Shown one piece after another: positions 11,979 to 26,900 of a stretch of 64,000 nt of DNA (position 1 is its first letter; the number at the start of each line of letters is the position of its first letter). The stretch lies in NCBI GenBank assembly GCA_032718565.1, contig JAVGVS010000284.1:1-64000 (forward strand), read 5' to 3'. Below the pieces are notes generated by a model that was not told the origin of the DNA, ran no database searches, and saw only the letters and a program-made list of their open reading frames with translations. The DNA comes from Distichodus sexfasciatus (lineage: Eukaryota; Chordata; Actinopteri; Characiformes; Distichodontidae). The translations under genes were made by a program, and so were the position numbers.

Positions 11979-14900
11979 TACATACACATACACACTCACA
12001 TACTACTGCCAAGCAGACTTGGAGAGAAGCAGTTGTGTGAGGTCATGAATGTGACCAATTCCCAGCTGAGATTTGTACAAACCCCAGAATATAAACTGGT
12101 GTGTGTGTGTGTGTGTGTGTGTAGAGATTAGGATGAGGTGTAAAATGTCTAGTGGAGTGTGTTAATGTTGCATGTGGACAGTTTGTTGTTCATGTCTCTG
12201 TATTATTATTGTATAACATTTCTTACTCCTGGATAAACTCATGAAACTACAAACTGCACCTTTAACATCACGGGTCTGAATCAGCATCAAGCTGCAGGGC
12301 CATGGCTGGAGCTAAAGATCTTTTATCTGCTCCTGGGTGGGGTAAGTTAGCATCAGTAGCGCTGTGAGTCCCTCTGGTCAGCTGGCCATCTGTCAGGGAG
12401 AAGAGCAGCCAGCACCTGAAATGCTGATCACCCTCAGCACCATGAGTATTAGCATGCCAGATGTGGACTTTGTTTCATTTTAGAGGGTGCCACCAGGGAA
12501 ACACACACACACACACACACACAAACACAAACACTGTAACAGCTCTGTAACAACTAAACTGGGAGTGTTGACAGGTCTGAGTGACAAGAATGCGACAGGG
12601 TCCTGCACCAGTAGCACCACAACACACATCCAACCACACAAATTAGTATGTTAAAACTGAGATTAATCAGATCAAAAGAAAGATGTGTGTCTGGTACAGC
12701 AGCGGCCCCCAACCTTTTTTCTACCAGGGACCAGTTTCATGCATGAAAATATTTCCGTGGACCGGGTAGAGGTGCAGGGGTTCCAATAACGAAAAGCTTG
12801 GACACATTTGCTACCTGTTTCACCGCAGCCTCTCCAAAAAGTCCACTGCAAATGTCCTTAGTAGCAGGCAGAATCGATTCTTCCCCGATAGTAAAGGGCT
12901 TCTTAGCTTAAGCAATGCGGTCCGCACCTAAGAGTGATGCTTTCAGCGCAGACACATTTGTTGAAGTGGTGGCCCTCAATACCTGTTTTTTTCCTTCATG
13001 TCCATGTTTTTTTTCTTTCAAAAAATTCCAAGGGCTCATCTTTTAATGCAGGGTGTTTTGTCTCAATGTGGCCAAGCAGTTTTGAGGGTTTCATGGCTTC
13101 ATTAGCCAGTCGGTCACCGCAAATTATGCATAGCGGGTGTGGAGCTTGTGTATCACCTGCTGCGATGAACCCGTCACTTAGGTGGGAATCTTGGTATTTT
13201 CTTTTAAATGGAGTTTCTTTTTGCTGGCAGTCTGTGACCCTTCTGCCATCCCATCGGTTGCTCGTTACTTCCCAAAAAAGCTCTCCAGTGAATTTTGTTT
13301 TTGGCTCATTTTTTTCAATGGTTAGCTTGTATCGCTGATACGTGAACGGCACATCAGATTCAAGTGCGGTAGTGAGGCGAGGCGCAGAAACGTTTTTCAA
13401 AATAAGATCCAGATGACTAATTAAAGAAAAATAATGATAATTTTAACCATGAAAAAAAATTGCGGCCCAGTACCAAATGATCCACGGACTGGTACGGGTC
13501 CGGGGACCGGGGGTTGGGGACCCCTGTTGTCCAGGATCATCTCTGCTAACTTGCTCACACCACTTCACCTCCATCTCAACCCCAACACGACCTGCAGACT
13601 ACACCCAACTGCTATAGGCTCCATGGGAATGGAGTAAAACTCCTGGTGCATTGCTAAAGGCGGAATGTTAGAGCTCTGCTGCTCCTGCTGTCTGCTGCCA
13701 CAGCCTCCGTCTGTCTGCCTTCCTGTGTTTAACCCCTCAGCATGGAGATGGCTCCAAAATAAATCAGATCTACTACCGCTGGCACCACGCCCTGCTGCAG
13801 CGACACACACACACACACACACACACACCAAGTAACAAAGACAAGACCTTTTATAATCTCTACCTGGCAGCCCCGACCCACACATTGAGCTACACTCTGC
13901 TGTGAGTACAGCTCTCCTGGGCTCTCTCTCTCACACAAACACACACTCCCATCAGCTCTACACATTCATGATGGCCATATTGACCTAGGGTTAGGGAGCA
14001 TGTTTGTGGAGGAGGATGGCAGGTGAGTGATGGAGAGCTGTTAGAGAGCCATTCTGCTTAATGCATCACTGTTCAGGACGCCAGTCATCATCCCTCGCAG
14101 CTAAATGACATGCAACCAAAGGGGGGACAGTTAAAGAGGCACAACGTGCAGCAGGGGCGACACTTTAGCAGAGAGTCACTACCGGTTTCAATCCGTGTCA
14201 GCCCCTGACTAGTTGCTTGTGACATGGACATGGCAAGTGAAATGTCCGAGTGAGTACAGCTGCTCATCTACACACAAACCTCACTTGATATTAGTACTGG
14301 AATATGATGCCATCATACTCCCTTGAGGAGAAAGCACCATTTTACTGCCACCATGGAGTTCAAATAGAGAATAAAGACCTTACAGTTTTAGACTGATTTA
14401 GACCTAAGTGCCCACTTCTTGACCAACTTTCTCATTTATATTTAGCCCAGCAGTGACCCCGGAGATGGCCGTTTACACCCAGCAGCATGGTTCTAGAACC
14501 TGTCTGAGAGTCTCTGTGCTGCTCTGGGATGGATCTCTTGGTTGGCCTAATTTGGGGGACAAACACTTAAGGAGATGGAGTATCTTGCTGAGACTGCGGT
14601 CGAGTCACTTAGTATAAAGTCAAGACTTACTCACTCGAGTGAACACAGGAAAGCTGTTGTCCCCTTCCTGTGTCCTCTGCTCCCTCACTCCCTTCCCCAT
14701 GCCTCCCTAAAGCACAGCTGGGTGGAAACCTGTCTGATTCTGTCTGGCACCTAGCAACAGGATAAAAAGCTGACCTCCAACCACACACATCTGTGTGTAC
14801 TGTTACCTCCAACGTTGCCTTTTCCCCAATCCATCTCCAAGTGCTGTCTCTGGTTCCCCCTGTATGGCTCTACGCTGACACCTGAGTGCTGCCTGCCCTC

Positions 14901-17900
14901 CCGAAGGCCCACAGATCCAATGAGGCCTCTTGGGTGTTCATTTCCTGACACCGTCACTAATCCCATGGGGTCATGATGCTGCAACAAGGATGACACCTTT
15001 TTAAATGAAGACATGTCTTGTGCTAATTCTGACCTGATGTCTTACTGTTCTGCTGTTCACTACAGTCTTATACTCTTGCCTGTAAACACACTGGTCCACA
15101 TGCTCACAGTCTTGAGTTCAACCTCAGTTCAAAGTCAAAGAAAACTTTATTGTCATCTCTGCTATATACTGTACAAGTATACAGAGAGACGAGATGACGT
15201 TGCTCCAGTTTTAACAGTGCAAAGAACAAAAACTGTCACGGCCACGCCCCCTTTGGCAGCCGTGCCACATTCACGGTCCCCAGAGTTTTGAGCCTGGGAA
15301 GGTAAGTCTATCTTGGGGATCACATTTCGGTGTTTTCCCTTCATGTGGATTAGCTCATATTAGGTTTTGCGTAGCTGTGCACCTCCCCTTTAGCTCACTC
15401 ACTACTTCCGAGTCTGTTGTCTACACTTCGTGTCCCCTCCCTAGCAGTTCACATCCCGACCAGATCGCTCCTACTTCCGGGTTTGTGTGTATTGTGTGTT
15501 GTCTATTCTCAGTATTTCATGGGTGAAATGGATCGTGTATTTACTTTCGGTATTAATTCAGTTCAGCTGGTTGTCATTTTGTTGTTTCATCATTGGTTTA
15601 TTAGTTCAATCACAGTTTATCATTTGGTTATTTTAACCCAGCCGATCCGTCTATTCTTTGCGTTCTTCTCCCTCATGCTATGGTGTTGTGCTGTCGGTTG
15701 GAGTATTCTCGTGGAGATTCCGGACTGGATTATTTTGCCTTTGTTTTTGTCACTATGTGCTCTGTTTTTTGGGCATGGGATTTAGGAGCACATCTGGAGG
15801 TTCTGGCAAGGAGACCCTACCCAAGGGGCGTGAGCGGGATTGAGCAGTGGGCGCATGTGACCATTTTGTGTTTTTCCTTTTTTTCACTCCTTTTGGAATT
15901 AAGGACTGGTGTTTTTTGGGTTGTGCCATTTTTGTGTGCTGTTGTTAAATAAATCCTCTGTCACTCCGTCACTGCGTCTTCCTCCATTTTTTTTGGACAC
16001 CACAACACTCAAATGACAAAAACAAGGAACAAAAAACAAATAAAGCACATAGAATTAAATATATCAATAGAATATAAAATATACACTTTAAACTAGAAGT
16101 AGAATGTAAATGTAAACTTTAAACTCTCAGTGACCTCCACAGCCTCATTTTCCTGGGACTTTAAGAGGTTTTAGTTGGAGGGATTAATGGATCCATAGAG
16201 CTGCTGATAAATAGGTAACTTGAGTCATCCTGCATGAAATAAGAATCGTCTCTCAGCTCTCTCACTGTCTCCCTCGTTCTAATGGAAGAGTGAAATGGTT
16301 CCAAGTCACCTCTTTCAGGCCGAGCTCGAGCCACCAGGCCTTTTGAATAAGCTGCAAATTTAGTTTTGCTCTGCTCTCCCACAGCTCCATCTCAAACTCT
16401 CAATGGAGCCCGAGCTCTTACTTGCAGCACAAAGGCAGTGAGAGTGAGGAAGAGTGCTGTCTTCCTCAGCTAGCCATCTCTCAAAATGCTCCGCAAGCAC
16501 CTATTTCATCAGGATTTTTGAGTTCATTGACTAATGTCTGTGTCAGTGTTTATTGCTGCTGCATCATGGCTTTGAAGAGAAATGAAGTGACCAGCCTTCT
16601 AAATCCTCCCGGCTTCTCTTCTCTTTTTGCTTGCTGTGGTAAAGAGGAACAGATTCAGAGCGTATGCTGTATCTCCACTTTTCTCCACTTTTATGTCATT
16701 TCTTATGCAGGAGAATGTTCCCTGTCTAAGAATTTTTACCATTTAATTCCAAAAAATTCTCAAGTGTTATGAAATTTGAAGTGAGCTCCTAGCACAGACT
16801 GTAATTCCTAGTTCCTAATTCCTAATCGTTATGGGGCAGTTGGTGACATAACAGTAGGGTGTTCGCCCCGTGATCAGAAGGTCGCAGGTTTGAATCCAGG
16901 GCCAGTAAAGTTACCATTGAGGTACTGTCCCCAAGCAAGGTACCGTCCCCAAGCACTGCTTGTTAGCTGCCCACTGCTCCTTCATGGATGAGTTAAATGC
17001 AGAGGTCACATTTCATTGTGGTGCACTGTGTGCTGTGCTGTGGTGTGTTCACAATGACAAATAATCACTCACTTTCATTATCCAGTTCAGTTGAACTATC
17101 ATCCATGGTGTGACAAAATACAACCCAATATTTACATCTCCAGCAGACTCTTCTCAAAGGCCTTTTCCTTCCATCTCCTAATTTGCTAGTACAGTCTCCC
17201 TGCAGCAATTTGAGGTTAAGGGTCTTGCTCAGGGGCCCAGTGGTGGTATTGCTGAAGATAGAACAGGGTTAGATTTGAACAACTCTGGGTCTGCAGTATC
17301 CTGCCACCAGCTCCACATGCTATAACTTCAGTCCATTCCAACATGACCCGCAGTCCCATCCAAAACTGTCCTAATCCCACTCTTCTGCATCATCTAATTC
17401 TTCCCCTCCATCTCCAAACACTAATCCCACAGTTCCCAGTGCTGTTTCCATCTGTTTAAGCACAGCATCATGATGTGAAACTCCCTCATAATCCAGATTT
17501 TTTCCCCCTAATCCAGCCAGAACATGACAGTGAAAAATCACTGAGATAGCGCCTTAATCCCATTTGGCCTGTTTAAACAGTTTCACTCCTGCATCCATGC
17601 TACTGCTGCTGCCGTTAGGAGTTTGAGTTCCAGCCCTGGGGCATGTGAAGCATACTGACAGCTTAGGTGCCATCAACACAATGCTAAAATCATGAGGCCA
17701 CTTGGAGCCAGAGATGCACCCAGATGACTGAAGTACTCTGTAAATGAAAGAACAATTGAAGACAGCATCTGAACATCATGCTAACTTGTTTAAATATGTG
17801 TTTAATTGTGGTGAGCCACACTAACATCTCTAACAATGCTGTTCTGATGTTAAACAATCATTTCTTGCTTGCTTCTGTCTCCTGCAGAATCCCGGGCCTG

Positions 17901-20900
17901 AGCAGCTCCTTCTGCTTACTGAGTGTCAGAGAATTGCTGGAATTGGAAGTTTTCACACGTCTGACGCTCTCGGCCAAAACACGGCACTCCACTGCTGTTG
18001 ATGCGAGGAGTCAGACTGGATCTGATCAGCTCTGTCAGTTCCCACAATCCTCTCCAGCCGTCCTTGGGCTGCTGTAGCATCTTTCAGGAGCCATGGCACA
18101 TTAGCACAGCATCTTACTCTCTGTACACACATACTCCATAATCCACAACTTGAGGCCATGTCCCCACGTCACACACATGTTATCGTAGCTTCTGAATCCT
18201 GCATCGGGCTAATTTTGAGCTCAGACTCTCACAGGTTTTCTCCCTATTTACTACTTTTTAATGCCTTGTGGGTCTATGGCGCTAATCAGGACATTCTCAT
18301 AACTTAGTTGCCCACAAACGTATAGAAAAGTTTTCTTTTCAAGGACGTTGCGATTAATGCTAATTAAAATCCTGAGTGACCTGAGATGGGCTGCTGCAGT
18401 GCTGGGTCAGTTCACAACACGCCAAAATGCATCAAGATGTTTCATAATCACGCTAGCTTGTTTCTCCCGCCATACCACACGCCTCTCAACACAATACAAG
18501 GTATGGTGGTGATGATGTGCAGCTTCGGGTTTAGGCTGGTATACTGATCTGCCCTTGTAGTGGAGAATAATTGAAAACTCGGGCTTTGGTTTTAGAAGTT
18601 GTCGATTTTATTCGGTGAGCAATAAAACCGGAAAAGTTTTAACATTCCAAGGGACCCTTTTTCAGTTACACACACACATTTCAGCTCTGCTGGCTTCAGC
18701 AAAGGTCAGCCACACACAGCCGGGGTACGTTCTATTATTCAAAATGAGTAAACCTATATGGAATCAAAAATCAACGCAAAATTTCTTCTACACCCTCTAC
18801 TGCCCTCCTGCCACCTGCTCTGAGAGCCGCGGCACTAGTAAATCACACAGATAAACTCAGGTTTCTTTTCAGAGGCAGAGAGTCTCACTGCCTTCGTCCA
18901 ATCACAAATCAGCTCCTGCACTAAGCCACAGCCCACTTCTATGGCATGGCCATCACTCAAGCTCATTTATGCAGCCGTCAGGGCGGAGAGCCTGATAAAG
19001 AACTGCAAACAGTGCAGTTCTCACGGGAGAGGAGAACACCGGTCTCACACAGGGTCAGACAAGCAGAGAGGGAGGAGGAAGAGGAGAAGATGAAGATCTG
19101 CTGCTCTGACAACTCCAGAATAACAGGGTTAGTTGTACAGTTTGCTGATAAAGCTCTAATCCCTCCATCTGAGGAGACACAACTCTCACCTGTAAGCAGC
19201 TTAAACACTCATCACACACACAAACACACACCATCACATCCACACACAATACAACAACAAACATGCTTACTGTCAAACCTGTACACTACATAACACCTCA
19301 ACAGAACACACTCCAACACGCTCCATGGTGACAGAAATGGTAAAGTGATGGCTAGATATGAGAAAGGAATCTGATGCAGACTGAAATATTGTTCATATAA
19401 TTCTGTCACGTTGTTGATGTTTTCTGGATTGACTTCTGAAAAATACATATTTCACAATCGCCAACTATACCCTTAATACCACACAGACTACACAGAGCCA
19501 GCTTTAATACCTTATACAGTATCTATATCCTATCATATATATATGTAAATTGCAACTTTAAGGCAGAATACTGTGTATTGCACTTGAAGACTCTACATCT
19601 TTAATACTCTGCACCTTTAATTCCCCCTTATTGAACACACCACATCTTCATAACACAGAGAATACATACTGCACCTTTATTACTAAAACATCCCCAGTGC
19701 TAAAGAGAGGAGGTAAAGCACCAGAGCAAGTAAAAGCTGAGATTAAAGGTGTAGGTGCATGTGTTGAAAACAGTGACACTGCTCACCTTGACCACACGGT
19801 TGGCCACCTCACGACCCACCATCAGGCCCTGGACGAAGGTGCGGGTCGCGATGAAGGCACGCATCACCTGGGCCTTGAGCTTGTGCGGCGTGTCGCCGAA
19901 GGGCAGGAGCTGGTCTGTGTACTTGGTGACACACTCCAGGTAGTCATCACTGAAGCTGAACTGGGAGTTGAACAGCTGGAACACACGCTCCAGCAGCCGT
20001 GACCAGAAGTCGTTCAGCATGTCCTCCAGGTTGACGTTGCCACCAGTGTAGTAGCGCTTCAGCTCTGAGAACAGCTCCTCAAAGATCTCTGAGTTGCGAG
20101 TGTACAGCTTGCCGTTGGTCCGCACAAACATCTCATTCAACGACTTCTCTGAGTTGTCAAGCAGCTCCAGGAAGAACTCTGAAAAAAGGGAGGGCAGGAG
20201 GAGACAAAAGGGGGAAAGGTCATTGGTCAACGAACTTTTGCTGATGCAACTTACACAGAAACAGGGTTAGGTCATGAGGAGCCTGACTGTAACTCCACCC
20301 ACATCTCTTTTCCACTGCACTGGTGTGCCACATTTTCCCACAAACCCGTGTCACTTCTAAAACATCGCAACCAAAACTTTGCTGGTCTAGAACCAAGAAC
20401 ACAATGTCATGAGAGGTGGGCGTAAGAGGCTACTAATAAAATACAAGTAGGCGTAATGTGTGATGTCACACTGTCCTCAGCTGCCTTCTAAATCAGTGGA
20501 AATGTGGGCCAGTGAGAAGTGGAAGTGAGGATCAACTACTGTGGTGGAAGAGCAATGTCCCTGCTGATGCTTCTCCTCACAAAACACACTCACTACACAC
20601 ACACTCCCTCTCAGTTGATTATAGTTCAAAAACTCTTAATGATGCAGACACACTGTCTCATAACGCGTATAAACAGGTCTCACACACAGAAACTTTTCTT
20701 TACACACTCCACTGGTCCTGCTGTCTACAACGTGCTCAGCAACTGTGTGTGTGTGTGTGTGAGAATAAGAGAAAGAACAGAAACAAGTCTCTTTACACCT
20801 GCAGCCATCTCTGCTTTATTTAGGCTTTATTTACACACACATCTCCAGTGGACTGAAAATAAGAAACAACCTAAGTGCAAATACACACACTACCACACAC

Positions 20901-23900
20901 ACTGTTGTCTTTAATGTGTTTACAAAAGGCTTGGATGCTTCTCTAATTCACAGCAACACAGGAGTGCTGGGGATTAAACTCTAGCATTAAAGACAATGAG
21001 ACATACGTGCCTCTACAGCTAAAAACTGTTTATACACTTTCACCTTCACACATCCACCAAAGGAAGTAAAGGACGCATACTCAGAGTAGTCACCATGGTT
21101 ATCACCTGAAACCCCAACCCCGTACCTGAACCAGCAACCCAAAAACCAGAGCACAGCACTGACAGTTAGCTGTAGCTTTATCTAGAGGGGTGGGGCCGAG
21201 AGGGACAGGCAATGCCTTGTCCCTGAAGCTCTGCCCCTTCACAGGGAAACCAGGTGCTGAATATTTCATTTTCTCCTCCACTGCTGCTGCTTCCATGACC
21301 TACATCTCTCTCTGAGTGACAGTGGCTGAATTATGAGCCACAGCTGTCAGTCAGAATTCATCTCCACCCAGATGGAAACGTAGCGTGGTACAGCAGGGGA
21401 GTGGGGGACGACGTCAGCATGTGCTCCACACACTCCAACATTCTGGGAGTAATGAATGATGCAGACACCTGCTGGCAAACCAAGAGCAGAAACTTTTCCA
21501 TTAAATATATATTATATAACACACAAAGCTAACACACGCCACATCTCAGCTAGGTGACAGGAGTCAGGGGTGAGGTGGGGTCCAGGCAGTAGGGTAAGGT
21601 CAGGTGGGGTCAGCAGTGGCAAGTCTTGGCATGGGAGATTAACAGGTCCAGTGCAGGGAGAGAATAAGGGAGAAAATAATCTGAGGCCATTACTTTCAAG
21701 TCAAACACAATCACATCACCTCCCGGCCCTGCATACTGCTGACATAGCGGAGCGAGGGAGCACAGGAACAAGTGAACTATTGAATGAGAGATGTGATGGA
21801 TGCCTGGTGCCACCAAAGAGCTGGTCAGAGCTGATGTTAAAGATCAGCAGCTGTGCCACATGACACTCCAAAATCCCAGTGGAAGATCCTGATGCAGACG
21901 GATGGAGGAATGGAGGGATCAATGGATCAATATACAGAGAGATACACAGAGAGATGGAGGATCAGGCCTAACTCCCGCCATACATCGTTAGCAGGGAAAT
22001 TATGTGCCCTATCATGCCACCGCCCTGCTGCCCTACCAGCAATATGAATTATGGATGATATAGAAGGCCTGCTCTGAACAATAAAAACATGCTTCTTTTA
22101 TCTGGTCCCCACTCTATTTGTGAGCAGCTTGAGTTCCAGAGGCTACAAGCTGGTATCAGTGCCACAACTTAATAGCAAAGCAACTTGAAGATCAGCAACT
22201 TGACCAACCACTGGTAGAGAGAGACAAGGCTTCATCACAGCTCAGTTCCAGAGTTGATTAATGAGCCTGACAGGGGTCAGCAGAGGCCAGCTTGGCTGGA
22301 AAGACTCTTTTGAAAGTTTCCTGCACCTCTGAGCTGAAGCTGCTGGTCAGTGACAGTGGGTGAGTCCAGGGTTCTGCTGGGGCACCTGATGACATCTGAA
22401 CATGTACCTGTATGCATGTTGGATGCTATTTAGATGAGGAACAGCTTATGAATGGATGGATGGCAGGACTTTCTTCTGCTCCAGACCTCAGAGATCCATC
22501 TCTGCTGCTGGACAGGGCTTCTGGAAGACAAACACACTTACCTGCAGCAGCACTGAAGAACTTTTTCCCTCAGGGTTGCTAATTGCCATCCAGAGCAGCA
22601 GTCTCTTTAGTGCGCACACACTAATTAAGAGCCAGCTTCCAAGCTTCAGTTCAAACTGTTGTTTAGAAGCATCCAGCATTTCATTACCTGAGAATAAAAT
22701 GACAAGCATGTGTGGAGAGAGTGCCTGCCAATTATGGTAATGTTGTTTTGCTCGTTACAGACAGCAGGAAGTCTGGAGAGGGGCGTTTGACATGCAGGTC
22801 TTCAGAGACCATGCAGCTGGGCTTTGATTCTCCTCACTGGGTAAAAGTCTGACCACTGTGTTAAAACCACTGTCCCTTAATGAAGGAAAGTCTCACAACA
22901 TGGTGGCAAAAGTGGTGAGTGCAAAGCTGGTATATTCTTAATATTCAGGGGGAGCCTCATTTTGGGGTTCTGCATCATGCTTCACACCACAGGACTCGAG
23001 GCAACAAGTGGGTGGGAATTTGGGTCCTGGTTCTCTGACATAGAGCATGGTCTGATCTCAGCTGATTCTATTCACTGCACAGGCCAGTGTTTGTCATTTT
23101 CCTGACGTTTCTTTGCTTTGATGGTGTCTGGGACTCGTCAGCAGCCTGATTGAGAGACAGCAAAAAAGGACAAGTGCGGCAGGCTGCTGCAGTGCTAATT
23201 ATAATGAATGTGCAGTGCTCAGGATATGGCAGGGGATTAGCTCCATCCATCCCAGGACTGTCAGGGTGATTGATGAGTCAAGGTTCTGTAATCACAGTAG
23301 AGGCATCTGCTGATATGTCAGTCAGGCTCAGAAGATATGCAGCAGCTCTGATAAACAATGATGGATATGAGTGGAGGAGTGACCGCGGCAGTATCGGTCA
23401 CCACTGTGGAAAAAACTTTCTCAAGATGGAGCTGGGAGATGGGTGTCGGATGCTTCACTTCCTCTGGCTGTCAGCATTCCCTGTGAGGTGGGTTTTTGGT
23501 TGAACAGCAGAATGGAAGGCAAACCACCCCCTTTTCCCATCCTCTTCCTCATCAGGTCCTAAAGCAGAGCTGTGGAGTTGTAAAGCCCAACACCAGGTCT
23601 ATGTTAGGTGTCAGGTGAAGAGACAGCAGTGTGGAGAGAGGTGAGCTGAATACTGAAATCTTCCCCCTGACTCCCTCTGCATCATGATTCCTTTTACACT
23701 CTGCTACAGACGACTATGCAGTTCCAGAAGCAGTGACAGGCCACACTTATAGCCTCACCGTGGGTCACAATGATGGGCAGAACTGCAGCTCACATGAACA
23801 GAAAACTGCAGAGCAAGTCTAATTTATCCCAACACCATCCATCACCAGGTCATCACCAGGAAAGAACAACATTTCTACCCCACTTGCTCTGCTCTCACCC

Positions 23901-26900
23901 TCACCACCATCCTGTGTTTCAATGTGCTGATCGAAGTGAATGCGTAACAATGTCTTCAGGGAGATTATAGCAGTCCTCCAGCAGGAGTTTCTGACTAATC
24001 CTTCTTCAGGGAATTTGGTTGACACTGCATAGAATTTGGGGGCTCAATTTTTTGCTATTTCATTGTTAAAACCAAACTCCTAGTTGGTAAAGTTTGCCTG
24101 CAGTTAACATCATCAGCCACTCTTTACAGACTGTCCACTGAATCAGCTGCTCTGATTGAGGGCTTGCTATGCACTCGGCAGGGGGCATAGCTCAGCACGG
24201 CTCCCTGGGTCCATGCTCAGGCCACTGCCAACCTAGAAGGCCCTGCAGATCAGTGCTAATTAAAATTCTCTGAACGGTAACAGGGCCCTAACTCCATCCT
24301 GGAATGCTGTGTGGTGTGGGTGCTGTGGCTGCCATGAAGATGGGAGATTTAAAAATTGGATGAGTAGGATCCAAAAGCACAGTGCTGAAGCTGGCACAAG
24401 GCTCCTGAGGTGATCCTGTAAAGGCGTGACAAGAAACACTTCACTCTCAACCTGACTGACACTGGAACACAGCACCACAACTGAACCTTTGTTAACAATG
24501 CTACAGCAGATGGAAACAGAAAATTTCAAAGAGACTTCAAAGCTTCAACAAGTTCTATAAATGATTTGTGATTCCAATCTGACCAGCAGAGCTTGCCCTA
24601 AAATGGCCAGCAACACATGAGGAGGCCTGTGCCAGACTGCAGCTTCTCCTCCGAGCAGCCTAAAGCTGATTTTACACATTTAGAACAGCCATCAATTAAG
24701 CATTTCAACTGAGAAACATGCCTTCTTCACTTCAACACTTGTTAGAGAGACATGCTGAAGCCTCCTGCTGTCCTGTTCCTGAAGATCAGACACACTCCAG
24801 AGTTACTAAGTGACTGCACCAGCATTATGGGGACAGGTATAAATATTGCTAGACCAGCTTTATGTTGAAATGACAATACCTGCTCTGTGTGGCACGGGGA
24901 AAGGTGGAGGGCCTTATGCTGGTGATTTCCCCACAAAGGGATGTTAACACACCAGAAGCATGATCACAGTAGTGTGATTTTGCTCCTGCTGCAGACGCCT
25001 GTCACAACAAACAGGACATGACATCTGCCTCAGAGATGTTCAAAAAAATTATCAGACCACATCACCTGTAGTGTGCAGGAAGCTGCAATCTCCATCACTA
25101 ACATGCTGCTTGATTCTGAAGGGAATCGCCTGGAACTGCCCAAGCAGTGAAACACAAAGTAGAGGGGACACAGCGCCAGTCCCCATGGAATCCCACAGCA
25201 CAGAGCCCCAGACACCAGGAGGCACTGGGACGTTTCCAGAAGTGGTACAGCCATGTATCTTCTTCTCTTCCATTTTAATTCGCTGCACTTCTTACATGTC
25301 ACATCTTATTCTCTCCAGCTTGCTACCCATGCCCCAGATTGCCACAGATGGGCCGGCGCTGGTGTTCAGGGTCGAACTCCTAACAGCTGCTTTTTTATGA
25401 TGGCATGTGGGAAAGGCAAAATGAGACGTGATCTGTCAAAGTCTCAGGGTTTAATGGCTGCAGGCTTTTTTTGCTGAGAGATGAATCATGGCATTCTTTT
25501 GCTTACAATGTTAAACATGGATTTCCAGGAGTTTTTTACAACACACATTCCACCTTCGCTGAACATAGGCCTCTTATCACCACGACTTTCTGTGGACATG
25601 AGAAATGAATGTTATACATCCATGAAAGGGGAAGAAAATAGTTCCACAACTAATACATATTTCCAGTTTGTGTTGCTGGAGGAGTGTGTTCTCTTTTTTA
25701 CTACCCCTTTCACAGTAAGAACTGTTCAAAGCCTGGCATCTCCTCTACAGCTGTTGGAGGTGAAGCACCGCTGGCCATTTTGGCGTGCTGATGTGGATAT
25801 GTGGCTATGGAACCATGTAGAGTTCTACATAATCTAACATGAAAGCATGAAGGCATTTCGAGTGTATTAAAATACAAATGTCCTACTCTAAGGCAGCAGA
25901 AATAATCACTGCACCAAGTGCATAATCCTGAGGGGCTAAACCAAGGCAGCATTTAGCAGACTTAGCTCTTATCCAGAGCGATTTACATTTACTAATTTCA
26001 GGGACATTCCTGAGAGCAACTTGCCCAGGGAGCCAATGTTGGTAACACCAGAGGTCGGATTAAAACCCACAACCTCTTGGTCCAAAGGCAAGTGTGCTAC
26101 CACTAGAACACCAACACCCTGTAATATGCATTAAACCAGAGTTCCAGTTTCTATCCCCTGCAATTACTACTGTAGTTGAGCTGCTCCAGACTGTACACCA
26201 CATTTTATTTGTTCAAATCACAAGCATTTTTTGCATCAACAACATGGCTGACACTGTCTCACACCAACATTAACACCCCTATGGATGGAGTAATGTCATT
26301 CTCATAGGGGAGAAAAATTGGGAAGGGGAAACACAGTGGTGATGTCCATCTAGCAGCACTTCAACATTATGCCGGGTGTGAGATTGAACCTTGAACTTCC
26401 CATAATCACCACATCACTGCATGAGACAGTACTCCGCTACGCTCCAGCCCCCAATGTATCTGATAGCTGCTGTGTTCAATTTCATGCTACTAGACCATGT
26501 GAGAATGGTCAGTGAGAAATGCTGCAGACCCCGTGTCATGGAGGCGGCAGTGGCAGGACCGAGTATCATGTCTGATTGATGTATTTTGCCTAGTAACAGC
26601 TCATAAATGACACATTCAAGACAAGCAGGGTGGTGATGGATGGAGAGCAGCACAGTGACCTCCATCACAACACAACCACCCTCACAGCTGATCACCACAT
26701 TGCTGAGGAACACAGCCAGCCGTCTGTGAGGACTGTCCTCATGTTGGGGAGACATCTAAAAATATATTCTGGTCCTTATTTAAATGCAGGCAATGCTTTT
26801 ATCCTGAAATTAATGAGAATGAATTTTTTACTGTATTAATCTCTGACTTGTCCGCTCCTGCTTGGCCTGAGTCCTGGATGGAGCAGAGTCCTGCGAGGAC

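Larger units (their letters stand above)
9256..19786 (-). other. glypican intron 3
   Basis: A 10.5-kb phase-0 intron. Repeats at 10957-11352, 12700-13526, 15129-16115, 16831-17080 and 17188-17325 are described separately. Between 18540 and 18880 there is an AT-rich stretch with an AATAAA that may be old retroelement DNA, but I cannot assign it. 19500-19640 is AT-rich and resembles a degraded LINE tail. 9300-10780, 13530-15120 and 17330-18540 hold no supported gene; 10785-10885 is a possible regulatory island. Confidence 0.8.

Noticed and set aside
15417..15785. 122-residue hydrophobic open frame
   Set aside because: It lies wholly inside the solo LTR, has no recognised domain, and is best explained by T-rich LTR sequence.
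16831..16910. Possible tRNA gene in the SINE head (also at 52770)
   Set aside because: The A and B box words are present, but no full cloverleaf can be drawn and the sequence continues into the SINE body, so it is a tRNA-derived retroposon head.
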